Assembly: GCA_027452265.1 (NCBI GenBank)
Contig: DAIDGR010000041.1
Coordinates: forward strand, 1 to 64,000
DNA: 64,000 bases
From: Caulobacteraceae bacterium
GTDB lineage: Bacteria; Pseudomonadota; Alphaproteobacteria; Caulobacterales; Caulobacteraceae
Direction: 5' to 3'
A program made the translations under genes and the position numbers. A model generated the notes under the pieces. It made no database searches and had not been told where the DNA came from. It saw only the letters and a list, made by a program, of their open reading frames with translations. Of this stretch, positions 1-9,741 are shown piece after piece. Numbering within the stretch: the first letter of the stretch is position 1; every line of letters begins with the position of its first letter.

Positions 1-2
1 CT

Positions 3-563
3 TGGCGCCGCGCCGACGCGGTCAGCGCCGCTCGCAGCGCCTTACAGCGGGAGATCGCCCTTGATGACCGCTACTTCGTCAACCGTGAAGCCATAGCGCC
101 CTGTGTGAAAAAGCACATCGCCCAGACCCGGGCCCTCGTTGAGCGGGTCGCCGCAACGCACGCTGAGCCGCGCGTCGAAGGCGTCAGTATTGGGCTAGGT
201 AGATTCCTCGAGACGAGCGAGTGGGAGACCCAGAGGGCCGCCCGGACCCTCGCGGATTTCCCAGCGCGGGAAAGATCCCTGCTTTCGCTCTACTACCAGC
301 AACTCGCCGATATCGAGGCTTGGCGCAAAAGTGAGGGGGAAGCGTGGGAAGTGCTCTCTATCCTGGACGGGCCGCCCAAACGCCTTTCCGACGCCGATAT
401 CGCCGGCCTGCGCGTGAAGCTCCAGGCGGCCACCAATCTCGAGCGCCTGATGGTCGGCCAGATGGCCGTCGAACTTCAGAGATCGAAGGAGCTGGGCGTC
501 GCTCCGCCAGCCCCTGACCCGGGTTGGCGCGAGTGGGCCTGCCGCGATATCGTGGCGGGGTAA
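3..563 (+). CDS. Unrecognised protein, C-terminal part (5' end outside window)
   Basis: The reading frame is open from base 3, so the gene begins upstream of the window; a GTG at 105 is the first internal start but the codons before it read as normal protein (for example DDRYFVNREAIAP), so I treat the gene as truncated by the window edge. The visible 186 residues are charged and mainly helical in appearance, with no membrane segment or signal peptide in view. A stretch near the middle, WRKSEGEAWEVLSIL followed by GPPKRLSD, resembles small alphaproteobacterial proteins of unknown function that have an N-terminal membrane anchor and a helical periplasmic domain; that resemblance is from memory and unproven. 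It ends at TAA, 61 bases before the converging NlpC gene. No function can be assigned. Confidence 0.6.
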   Translation, partial: WRRADAVSAARSALQREIALDDRYFVNREAIAPCVKKHIAQTRALVERVAATHAEPRVEGVSIGLGRFLETSEWETQRAARTLADFPARERSLLSLYYQQLADIEAWRKSEGEAWEVLSILDGPPKRLSDADIAGLRVKLQAATNLERLMVGQMAVELQRSKELGVAPPAPDPGWREWACRDIVAG

Positions 564-624
564 ATTCGTAGACGCCAAGCAGCCGCCTCGACCCTTCCGA
601 AGAAAACCTGTTGACGATCCACAC

Positions 625-1499
625 CTAGTCCGCGGACGGGTCACGTTCGGCGAAGAGCGGCCGACGCCAGGCGGTGGGGTCGCCGCCGCCGCGCGCGGCG
701 ATCCGTGCGCGCGCCTCGGCCAGGGGCTCCACGGCCACAGCCATATGGAAGGCGTTGGCGTGAATGAGCCGCTCGGAGTCGAGCATCATCCCGACATGAC
801 CGCGCCAGAAGACCAGGTCCCCGCGACGGAGGTCGTCGGCGTCCAGCGCTGCGCCGAGCCTCGCCTGTTGGTCGGAATCGCGCGGGCAGGCGAGACCCGC
901 GGCGAACAGGGCCTGCTGCACCAGACCCGAGCAGTCCAGACCCAGGCTGTCCCGTCCGCCCCAGAGGTAGGGCGTCCCGACAAAGCGCTCAGCCGCGTCC
1001 GCCGGGGCGACGAAGCCTTCGCCCACGCCCGCGAGATGTCGACGGGGTACCCAGGCCTCGCCCCCGCCATCCGGCCTCGCCACGGCCAGGAACTCGCCGT
1101 CCTCGCCCACGGCGCGCACAAGGGCGTTGAGACCGACCGGGCCCAGAACCGGGGCCTTGATCGAGGGGGTCGCGAACAGAAAGGCCGCGAGGGCCGTCAC
1201 GCGGTGGGTCGGCGGATCGCCGGCCGGCGCCAAGGCCTCCGCCTCGACCCAGCCGACATAGCCGTCCCGCATCGCCTGACCCCAGGCGAACCCGTCCTGA
1301 AGGTCGAGGACGTCGAAGCGCTCGCCGAGCAGGAGCTGGCTGGCCTGCTCGGCGGTCCGATCCGGGCCCAGACGCAAGGCCGCGCGCGGCGCGATCGCCT
1401 GATGCGCCCTGGGCGCGATGAAACGCGGCGCCCGCACGAGCCCCTCCAGCGCCTGGCTCGCCAGGTCCGCGCGGACGGGCGTAAGGCGCGGATCGAGAT

Positions 1500-1503
<4 letters not shown>
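625..1503 (-). CDS. NlpC/P60 family peptidoglycan hydrolase with SH3 region
   Basis: A 292-residue protein likely to cleave peptidoglycan stem peptides. The C-terminal NlpC/P60 domain shows the nucleophile in LDCSGLVQQAL and the histidine in GHVGMML, in the usual order, with the substrate-pocket motif GTPYLWGGRDS just before the cysteine. The roughly 170 residues before it look like bacterial SH3 modules (for example YVGWVEAEAL). The GTG start at 1503 overlaps the TGA stop of the upstream aminopeptidase gene (GTGA), which argues for translational coupling. A longer in-frame version starting at 1599 would run deep into the aminopeptidase gene and has a poor Pro/Arg-rich composition, so I reject it. 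No signal peptide is visible, so the protein may act in the cytoplasm on recycled muropeptides. Family is secure; exact substrate is not. Confidence 0.9.
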
Positions 1504-2891
<1,388 letters not shown>

Positions 2892-3027
2892 CCGGCTGTC
2901 CCCACCCTCTGCCCTTCCCTGCGGTTCAGATCGATATGCACACCGCCCTTATACCCGCCCAAGGCGGCTTTCGAACGCGCCTTTTTCCAGGCCATGAACG
3001 CTCTGACGGATCGTCCGCCCACGCGCC

Positions 3028-3048
3028 TGTGGACGGCTCTGTGGACGG
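3028..3048 (+). repeat. 10-bp direct repeat CTGTGGACGG x2 upstream of nrdA
   Basis: CTGTGGACGG occurs at 3027-3036 and again at 3039-3048, a 12-bp period. TGTGGA is the right half of a DnaA box (TGTGGATAA), but each copy matches only 6 of 9 positions, so a DnaA role is speculative. Confidence 0.3.
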
Positions 3049-3128
3049 GTTCGAATTTACCTTTTCTTAGCGAAAAATTTCCGGCCGAAAGGGCTCGGGA
3101 CGATTGACGCTCCGCGCGGCGCATGTCC

Positions 3129-3138
3129 CCATATGTTG
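3129..3138. promoter_or_regulatory. NrdR-box-like site 1 upstream of nrdA
   Basis: CCATATGTTG matches 8 of 10 positions of the palindromic NrdR core (CwAtATaTwG). It lies 82 bases before the nrdA start and 32 bp, start to start, from a second match at 3161. NrdR normally binds such box pairs about three helical turns apart and represses ribonucleotide reductase genes. Assignment is by pattern only. Confidence 0.6.
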
Positions 3139-3160
3139 GGTCGGACGGGGTTGCCGTCTA

Positions 3161-3170
3161 CAAGATTTAG
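3161..3170. promoter_or_regulatory. NrdR-box-like site 2 upstream of nrdA
   Basis: CAAGATTTAG matches 8 of 10 core positions. It is weaker in its flanks than a textbook box, but its 32-bp offset from the first site is the spacing seen for paired NrdR boxes. It ends 49 bases before the nrdA ATG. Confidence 0.55.
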
Positions 3171-3219
3171 CGGGTCGCGAGCGGAGCTTGCGGGTCTCGC
3201 AGGAAGTGTGGGGAAGGGC

Positions 3220-5094
3220 ATGAGCATCAGTCAAGCCATCAGGACGCCGGGCTCCGCGCCGCGCCGCGTGGAGCCTCGCAAGTCCGAGCGGCCGACGCTT
3301 CAGCTGGTTCGCAAGGTCGAGATCGACCGCACGCGCGACGCCTTGCTGACCGACTTCGGCAAGACCACCCTGGAGGATCGCTATCTGCTGCCGGGCGAGT
3401 CCTATCAGGACATGTTCGCGCGCGTCGCCACCGCCTTCGCCGACGACGCCGACCACGCCCAGCGCATCTATGACTATATCTCCCGGCTGTGGTTCATGCC
3501 GGCGACCCCGGTGCTGTCCAACGGCGGGGCCAATCGCGGCCTGCCGATCTCATGCTTTCTGAATGCGGTGGGCGACTCGCTCGAGAGCATTGTCGGCACC
3601 TGGAACCAGAATGTCTGGCTGGCGGCCAACGGCGGCGGGATCGGCACCTATTGGGGCGGCGTTCGTTCGATTGGCGAGAAGGTCAAGGGCTCGGGCCAGA
3701 CCAGCGGCATCATCCCGTTCATCCGGGTGATGGACAGTCTGACCCTGGCGATCAGCCAGGGTTCGCTGCGTCGCGGGTCCGCGGCGGTCTATGTCGATGT
3801 GCACCATCCCGAGATCGAAGAGTTCCTGGAGATCCGCAAACCGTCGGGCGACTTCAACCGCAAGTCGCTGAACCTTCACCACGGCATCAACATCACCGAC
3901 GCCTTCATGGAGGCGGTGCGCGACGGGACGTCGTTCGCTCTGCTCTCGCCCAAGACCGGTGAGACCGTGCGCGAGGTGGACGCCCGCACCTTGTGGCAGA
4001 AGATCCTCGAACTGCGGCTCCAGACCGGCGAGCCCTACCTGATCTTCTCCGACACGGTGAACAAGGCCATGCCGGAGCACCAGAAGGCGCTCGGGCTGAA
4101 GGTGCGCCAGTCGAATCTCTGTTCCGAGATCGTGCTGCATTCGGGCCCCGACCACCGTGGCGAGGAGCGGACGGCGGTATGCTGCCTGTCCTCGGTCAAC
4201 GCCGAGACCTTCCTGGAATGGCGCGATGAGCCTCAGTTCATCGAGGACATCATGCGCTTCCTCGACAACGTCCTGCAGGACTTCATCGACAGGGCGCCGT
4301 CGGAAATGAGCGCGGCCACCTACGCCGCGGCCCGTGAGCGTTCGGTGGGCCTGGGCCTGATGGGCTTTCACAGCTTCCTACAGAGCCAGAACGTGCCCTT
4401 CGAGAGCGCCCTGGCCAAGTCGTGGAACATGCGCATCTTCAAGCATTTGCGCCGCGGCTGCGATGCGGCGAGCCAGACCCTGGCGGAAGAGCGCGGGGCC
4501 TGCCCCGATGCGGCCGAGCGCGGGGTTATGGAGCGCTTCTCGCACAAGCTGGCCATCGCGCCGACGGCCTCGATCTCGATCATCTGCGGCGGGACGAGCG
4601 CCGGCATCGAGCCGATCCCGGCCAACATCTATACGCACAAGACCCTGTCCGGCTCGTTCGCCGTGAAGAATCCCTATCTGGAGAAGCTGCTCGACGAGAA
4701 GGGCTGCAACACGCCCCAGATCTGGGCCTCGATCCTTGAGAACGAGGGCTCGGTGCAGCACCTGGATTGCCTCACCGACCAGGAAAAGGACGTCTACAAG
4801 ACGGCGTTCGAAATCGATCAGCGCTGGGTCGTCGACCTCGCCGCCGACCGCACGCCGGATATCTGTCAGTCGCAGTCGGTGAACCTGTTCCTGCCCGGCG
4901 ACGTGGACAAGTGGGATCTGCACATGTTGCACTACCAAGCCTGGGAGCGGGGCATGAAGAGCCTCTATTACCTGCGCTCCAAGTCGGTGCAGCGGGCGGC
5001 GTTCGCCGGCGCGGACATGGCGGAGACATCTACGTCGCCGGCGGGAATGTCGACGCCGCGGACCGACTATGAGGAATGCCTCGCCTGCCAATAG
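3220..5094 (+). CDS. nrdA: Class Ia ribonucleotide reductase, alpha (catalytic) subunit
   Basis: A 624-residue catalytic subunit that reduces ribonucleoside diphosphates to deoxyribonucleotides in the cytoplasm, partnered by NrdB. The active-site elements are visible: the cysteine in PISCFLN, the Asn-Cys-Glu triad in NLCSEI, the second redox cysteine in AVCCLSSVN, and a C-terminal EECLACQ tail carrying the CxxC pair that relays electrons. The glycine-rich NGGGIGTYWGG stretch is typical. ATG at 3220 follows GGGAAGGGC; the frame stays open to 3133, but an upstream start would overlap the NrdR-like sites. Only about 45 residues precede the first core segment, so the roughly 90-residue ATP-cone that controls overall activity in E. 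coli NrdA appears absent. The partner nrdB lies near 60 kb rather than next door. Confidence 0.96.
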   Translation: MSISQAIRTPGSAPRRVEPRKSERPTLQLVRKVEIDRTRDALLTDFGKTTLEDRYLLPGESYQDMFARVATAFADDADHAQRIYDYISRLWFMPATPVLSNGGANRGLPISCFLNAVGDSLESIVGTWNQNVWLAANGGGIGTYWGGVRSIGEKVKGSGQTSGIIPFIRVMDSLTLAISQGSLRRGSAAVYVDVHHPEIEEFLEIRKPSGDFNRKSLNLHHGINITDAFMEAVRDGTSFALLSPKTGETVREVDARTLWQKILELRLQTGEPYLIFSDTVNKAMPEHQKALGLKVRQSNLCSEIVLHSGPDHRGEERTAVCCLSSVNAETFLEWRDEPQFIEDIMRFLDNVLQDFIDRAPSEMSAATYAAARERSVGLGLMGFHSFLQSQNVPFESALAKSWNMRIFKHLRRGCDAASQTLAEERGACPDAAERGVMERFSHKLAIAPTASISIICGGTSAGIEPIPANIYTHKTLSGSFAVKNPYLEKLLDEKGCNTPQIWASILENEGSVQHLDCLTDQEKDVYKTAFEIDQRWVVDLAADRTPDICQSQSVNLFLPGDVDKWDLHMLHYQAWERGMKSLYYLRSKSVQRAAFAGADMAETSTSPAGMSTPRTDYEECLACQ

Positions 5095-5110
5095 GGCCGG
5101 GGCGGCGCGG

Positions 5111-5515
5111 TCAGAGCGGCGACGGCGCCTCGACGAGGCCGGTTTCGATCTCGATGCGGCTGACCAGGGATTTGTGCACCGGGCACTTGCCCGCCACGCG
5201 CAGAAGATCCGCGCGCTGAACGTCGCTGAGATCGCCCTCCAGAGCGATCGAGACGCTGAGGCGATAGACCCCATCCGCCTCCACATGGCTGACCTCGATG
5301 CGCGCGTCGGTCAGAGGAATGGCCTTGCGGCGGGCGTACCAGTGGAGCGTCAGACCCGTGCAGGCCGCCAGAGCCGCGTCGAGAAGCTCGTGCGGATCCG
5401 GACCGCCCAGCTCTCCGCCCTCCTCCACCCCCAGGTCGGCCGCGAAGACATGGCGGTTGAACTCGATCACCTGCTTGAGCGCCCCGCTCTGGGCCCGATA
5501 GGCGGCGATGGTCAT
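5111..5515 (-). CDS. OsmC/YhfA-like thiol peroxidase family protein
   Basis: A 134-residue OsmC-superfamily protein. The two conserved cysteines are present, in ALAACTGLTLHWYAR and in KCPVHKSL, where OsmC/Ohr proteins carry their peroxidatic and resolving thiols; the spacing and the CPVHK form fit the YhfA/OsmC-like branch better than Ohr. Such proteins reduce organic or hydrogen peroxides in the cytoplasm. The family Glu and Asp before the first cysteine (PDPHELLDAALA) are also seen. ATG start at 5515. It converges on nrdA with 16 bases between stops and lies 58 bases downstream of mtnA on the same strand, so it may be co-transcribed with mtnA. The physiological substrate is unknown. Confidence 0.88.
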   Translation of the reverse strand: MTIAAYRAQSGALKQVIEFNRHVFAADLGVEEGGELGGPDPHELLDAALAACTGLTLHWYARRKAIPLTDARIEVSHVEADGVYRLSVSIALEGDLSDVQRADLLRVAGKCPVHKSLVSRIEIETGLVEAPSPL

Positions 5516-5573
5516 GGGCGAGGCTCCTCAGGGACGCGGCGGCGGCCACGCGCCTATCAAGACGATGGCCCGT

Positions 5574-6662
5574 TCAGCTTCGCAAGGCCTGCAAATCCGC
5601 TTCCCGCGCGGCGAAACGGCCCCGCTCGGTCACGATGCCGGTGACGAGGCGGGCCGGCGTCACGTCGAAGGCCGGGTTGAGCGCGGGGCTTCCGGGCGCG
5701 GCGACGGCGACCTCGCCCAACGTTCCATCGGCCGCGCGTCCGAAAATATGCGTGACCTCGCGCGGCGAACGGCGTTCGATCGGGATCTCGGCGATCCCGT
5801 CTTTGAGCGAGAAATCGAAGGTGGAGACCGGCGCCGCGACCCAGAAGGGCACGTGCGTATCCTGCGCCGCCAGGGCTTTGAGATAGGTGCCGATCTTGTT
5901 GGCCACGTCGCCCCGCGCGGTGATGCGGTCAGCGCCCACAAGGCAGAGGTCGACCTCGCCGTGCTGCATCAGATGGCCGCCGGCATTGTCGGCGATGACG
6001 GTGTGGGCCACGCCCTGCTGACCAAGCTCGAAGGCCGTAAGCGCGGCGCCTTGATTGCGCGGGCGGGTCTCGTCCACCCAGACATGTAGATCTATCCCCT
6101 GCTCCTGCGCCACATAGATCGGGGCGAGCGCGGTGCCCCAGTCGACGGTCGCCAGCCACCCGGCGTTGCAGTGGGTGAGCACCTGGACCGGGCGCCCAGC
6201 CTTGGCGCCCTTGGCTGCGGCGATCTGCGCGAGGAGCTCGGCCCCGTGCTCGCCGATCGCGCGGCAGGCGGCCACATCCTCATCCGCCATCCGTTGCGCC
6301 AGGGCCCAGGCCGCCGCCTCCCGCGCGGCGCCCGCCAGAGGCGTCATCTCCGCCGCGACCCGGCGCACGGCCCAGGCCAGGTTCACCGCGGTCGGGCGAG
6401 CCGCGATCAGGGCCTCGGCGGCGGCGGCAAGGGCGGCGTCGGACGCGTCGGCGCTGAGCGCCAGGGCGAGGCCATAGGCCGCCGTGACCCCGATCAGGGG
6501 GGCGCCGCGCACCTGCATCTGGGCGATGGCGTCGATGGCGTCGGTGACCGTTCTCAGCCGGACCACCCGCACCTCGTGCGGCAGGCGCGTCTGGTCGAGG
6601 ATCTCCACCGCCCCATCGGCGCAGGGCCAGATGGTCCGGCTCGGCTGGCCCGCGATCAGCAC
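5574..6662 (-). CDS. mtnA: S-methyl-5-thioribose-1-phosphate isomerase
   Basis: A 362-residue methionine-salvage enzyme that converts methylthioribose 1-phosphate to methylthioribulose 1-phosphate in the cytoplasm. Supporting segments are QVRGAPLIGVTAAYG near residue 50, the catalytic cysteine in LTHCNAGWLATVDWGTA, TRPRNQGAALTAFEL, and the catalytic aspartate in VGADRITARGDVANKIGTY. Length is normal for MtnA. The start is GTG at 6662, preceded by AAGGGAG. Related eIF2B-alpha-like proteins lack the HCN cysteine region, so the MtnA call is firm. No other methionine-salvage gene is adjacent, and I see no recognisable SAM riboswitch in the 137 bases upstream. Confidence 0.95.
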   Translation of the reverse strand: MLIAGQPSRTIWPCADGAVEILDQTRLPHEVRVVRLRTVTDAIDAIAQMQVRGAPLIGVTAAYGLALALSADASDAALAAAAEALIAARPTAVNLAWAVRRVAAEMTPLAGAAREAAAWALAQRMADEDVAACRAIGEHGAELLAQIAAAKGAKAGRPVQVLTHCNAGWLATVDWGTALAPIYVAQEQGIDLHVWVDETRPRNQGAALTAFELGQQGVAHTVIADNAGGHLMQHGEVDLCLVGADRITARGDVANKIGTYLKALAAQDTHVPFWVAAPVSTFDFSLKDGIAEIPIERRSPREVTHIFGRAADGTLGEVAVAAPGSPALNPAFDVTPARLVTGIVTERGRFAAREADLQALRS

Positions 6663-6798
6663 CGGGGTAAACTCCCTTGAGATCCTACAGCGCCGTCCGA
6701 CCGGATAGGAACGGTCTGGGCGGACAGAGGACGCGTAAGCGATTGACGCAAGAGCGAATAGCCATGTTCGTCATGACTCCCGCAGCTCAAAATCCGCT

Positions 6799-8505
6799 CT
6801 AGACAGCCGTTTCGAGGGGCAGGCTCTCGCGCAGGGCCCGCTTGACGAACTTGCCGCTGGCGTTGCGCGGCAGGGGCGCGTCCAGCAACCAGAGATAGCG
6901 CGGGATCTTGTGCTTGGCGATCAGGTCACCGCAGTGCGCGCGCAGGCCTTCGCCGTCGGCGGCCATTCCCGCGCGCAGGACGATGGCGGCGCCGACCTCC
7001 TCGCCCAGGCGGTCATCGGGCACACCGAAGACACAGACCTCGGCCACGGCCGGGTGACGATAGAGTGCGGCCTCGACCTCGGCGCAATAGACGTTCTCGC
7101 CGCCGCGCAGGACCATGTCCTTCTTGCGGTCGACGATGAAGATGAAGCCGTCCGCATCGACCCTGGCGATGTCGCCCGTATGCAACCATCCCTCGGTAAT
7201 GGTCTCGGCCGTGGCTTCGGGCCGGTTCAGATAGCCCTTGATCACCTGGGCGCCGCGCACCCACAGCTCACCAGTCTCGCCCGGCCCCACCGTCCGGCCG
7301 TCGTCGTCGACGCACTTGACCTCGAAGTCCGGCATGGCCGGGCCCGCGCTGGCGGGCTTGTCGATGAAGAAGTCGGCCGCGACGGCGGTAATGATGCCGC
7401 AGGTCTCGGTCATGCCATAGCCGGTATTGGGGCGCGCCGTGGCGACCGAGTCGTCGATCTTCTGCACCAGGTCCGGGGGGAGCTGAGCGCCGCCGCCGCC
7501 CAGCGTCATCAGACTGGACAGGTCGTGCAGGGCGAAATCCGGATGGCTGATCAGCTCGCGCGACATCACCGGCACGCCGCTCATCGAGGTGACCCGTTCC
7601 CGTTCGATCAGGGTCAGGGCGGTCTTGGCGTCCCAGCGGTACATCAGGACGAGCTTCCCCCCCGCGGCGGTCACCGCATAGGCGCCGCAATTGTTTGCCG
7701 TGACGTGGAACAACGGCGTCGTCAGAAGCCCGATCGGGATGGGCGCCGGCGCATTGGGGTCGGGCGCCACGCCCGTGGCGCGGGCCGTGGCCAGGGCCTG
7801 AACCTGACCGGAGAAGCTCATGCTCATCAGGTTGGAGACGCAGCCCCGATGGGTCAGCTGCGCGCCCTTGGGAAAGCCGGTGGTGCCTGACGTGTAAAAG
7901 ATGCAGGCGTCATCATCGGGATCGATCTCGACCTCAGGCAAGGCCCCTGGCGTCTCGAGAACCTCGGCGAAATCAAGCACATGGGGCGGCCGGTCGGCGG
8001 TGCGCGTGACGACCAGGGGCGGCCCGCCCCGATCGGCGAAGGCGGGGCGCTCCAGGAACCGGGCAAGGCGCTCGCCATCGCAGAAGATCACCTTGGGGGC
8101 AGAGTCCTTGAGGACATAGTCGATCTCTTCCCCGACCCACCAGGCGTTGTACCCGACCACGGCGACTCCAAGGCAGACGCAGGCCCAGTAGATCAGCAGC
8201 CACTCCGGATAGTTGCGCATGGCGATGGCCACGCGGTCGCCGCGCGTGACCCCGCGCGCGGTCAGCCAGGCGGCGATCGCGGCGACCCTCTGGTGCGCCA
8301 TGGCGTAGGTGATGCGTTCGTCCTCGTAGATCAGATATTCCCGCTCGGCGAAGGCTGCGGTGGAGAGCCACAGGGCGCGGACATTCGGCGGGGCGTGGCG
8401 ATAGGTCAGGATGTCCTGGCCGCGCACGTGGGTGCGGACGATCTCGAAGGGCGCGCCGGGCCCGGTGAGCTCCGCCCAGGCCGCCTTCAGCTCGCGATAA
8501 TGCAT
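6799..8505 (-). CDS. Acyl-CoA synthetase (class I adenylate-forming ligase)
   Basis: A 568-residue ligase that activates a carboxylic acid with ATP and joins it to coenzyme A. The P-loop-like A3 motif YTSGTTGFPKGAQLTHRG sits near residues 204-221; the YGMTET motif and the later GELWVRG and GWLHTGDIA segments follow in order. The C-terminal domain carries the catalytic lysine in NASGKFVKRALRE. It matches the fatty-acid/medium-chain acyl-CoA ligase type, but chain length or substrate cannot be read from sequence. ATG at 8505, 21 bases after the amidohydrolase stop, so the two form an operon; the pair suggests catabolism of a ring- or ester-containing acid. Confidence 0.93.
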   Translation of the reverse strand: MHYRELKAAWAELTGPGAPFEIVRTHVRGQDILTYRHAPPNVRALWLSTAAFAEREYLIYEDERITYAMAHQRVAAIAAWLTARGVTRGDRVAIAMRNYPEWLLIYWACVCLGVAVVGYNAWWVGEEIDYVLKDSAPKVIFCDGERLARFLERPAFADRGGPPLVVTRTADRPPHVLDFAEVLETPGALPEVEIDPDDDACIFYTSGTTGFPKGAQLTHRGCVSNLMSMSFSGQVQALATARATGVAPDPNAPAPIPIGLLTTPLFHVTANNCGAYAVTAAGGKLVLMYRWDAKTALTLIERERVTSMSGVPVMSRELISHPDFALHDLSSLMTLGGGGAQLPPDLVQKIDDSVATARPNTGYGMTETCGIITAVAADFFIDKPASAGPAMPDFEVKCVDDDGRTVGPGETGELWVRGAQVIKGYLNRPEATAETITEGWLHTGDIARVDADGFIFIVDRKKDMVLRGGENVYCAEVEAALYRHPAVAEVCVFGVPDDRLGEEVGAAIVLRAGMAADGEGLRAHCGDLIAKHKIPRYLWLLDAPLPRNASGKFVKRALRESLPLETAV

Positions 8506-8526
8506 CCGCCGTCTCTCCCCTCGCCT

Positions 8527-9588
8527 TTAGATATCCAGCCGGTAGACCCGGCGCGCGGCGCCGCTGAAGAGCTGCGCCTTGTCCGCGGCCGACGCGCCCG
8601 ACGCCAGCCGCTTGAACGCGTTCCACAACACGTCGTAGCCGCAGGAGCCCAGATCCACCGGAAAATTGCTCTCGAACATGCAGCGCTCCGGACCGAAGGC
8701 CTCGATGCAGGTCTCCACATAGGGTCGCCACTCCGCGGCCAGCGTCTCGGACGAGGCGCCGGGATCGGCCATGAAGCTGGGAAAGCCGCAGAACGGCATG
8801 GCGAGGCCGCCCAGCTTCACATTCACCTTCGGCAGCCTGGCCAGGGCGCGGATGTTCTCGCGCCAGATGTCAAAGCGCTCACGCCGGGCGCCTTCATAGG
8901 CGCCGATCCCCAGGGGCGTTCCCACGTGGTCGATGATGATCGTGGTTTCGGGAAACGCCCGGGCGAGGTCGAAGAGATCGGGAAGCTGCGGCTCCAGCAA
9001 CCAAGCGTCAAAGGAGAGGCCAAGCGGTGCGAGTTCGGCGAAGCCCTGGCGGAAGGCCCGGTCGAGATAGAGACCCGCCGGGCGTCGGCCAAGCGGCCCC
9101 AGCACCCGGGGGTCGGGGTCGGAGGAGGCGCTGTGGCGGATGCCCTTGAAGCGTCGCGGGGCGGCGGCCAGATGCGCTTCAAGCACCCCTCGCACGGCGG
9201 CGCCCTGGGTCAGGTCGGCATGACCGACGATCCCGGCGCAGGCCCGCGCGGGGCCGTAGAGACCAGATGCACTCATGGCCGCCACGCCATTGACGAACTC
9301 GGTCTCGCCCACCGGCTTGAGCGCCGCCTCGCCGTCGGCGCGATACATGGCCCCGCACTCGACGAACACCGTGCCGATCACCCGGTGACCCCGGTTCAGG
9401 TCGGCCATCAGCTGATCGAGCAGATAGAGGGGCGAGAGCCGCAGCAGGGCCTCGAACCCATGCGCCGGGGCGGTATCCACGGGTGCGGCGCGGCGATCCC
9501 AGAGGTGATGATGCGGATCGATGATCTCGAGGTCCGGCTCGAGAATCGCTTCGGGCTCTCGCGTCGGCGCCGTGGCGGTCTGGCTCAT
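8527..9588 (-). CDS. Amidohydrolase family (PF04909-type) metal-dependent hydrolase
   Basis: A 353-residue TIM-barrel hydrolase of the amidohydrolase-2 type. The opening strand motif IIDPHHHLWD gives the first metal-binding histidines; IIIDHVGTPLG and the closing segment MFESNFPVDL supply the later histidine and the usual loop near the catalytic Asp position. The family includes decarboxylases and lactonases acting on aromatic or heterocyclic acids. ATG start at 9588. It is the first gene of a two-gene operon with the acyl-CoA synthetase and is divergent from serB with 153 bases between starts. Function beyond family is inference. Confidence 0.88.
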   Translation of the reverse strand: MSQTATAPTREPEAILEPDLEIIDPHHHLWDRRAAPVDTAPAHGFEALLRLSPLYLLDQLMADLNRGHRVIGTVFVECGAMYRADGEAALKPVGETEFVNGVAAMSASGLYGPARACAGIVGHADLTQGAAVRGVLEAHLAAAPRRFKGIRHSASSDPDPRVLGPLGRRPAGLYLDRAFRQGFAELAPLGLSFDAWLLEPQLPDLFDLARAFPETTIIIDHVGTPLGIGAYEGARRERFDIWRENIRALARLPKVNVKLGGLAMPFCGFPSFMADPGASSETLAAEWRPYVETCIEAFGPERCMFESNFPVDLGSCGYDVLWNAFKRLASGASAADKAQLFSGAARRVYRLDI

Positions 9589-9741
9589 GCGTCTCCTCGC
9601 CTTGATCGCGGCGCCTCTTGAACGGGCGCTCTGCGTCGCTCATGCCTTTGCGGGACGCCCGGCGCAAGCCTGCCGCGAGGTCGCCCCCGCGGGTGAGCCG
9701 GCCTTGCCTCTCCAGGCGCGATCGGCCAAGGGAGAAGCCCC

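Noticed and set aside
6663-6798. SAM riboswitch upstream of mtnA
   Set aside because: No recognisable SAM-II-like pairing or conserved core in the 137 bases.
7981-9621. Long plus-strand open frame opposite the acyl-CoA ligase and amidohydrolase
   Set aside because: Antisense to two genes with intact family motifs; no recognisable protein.
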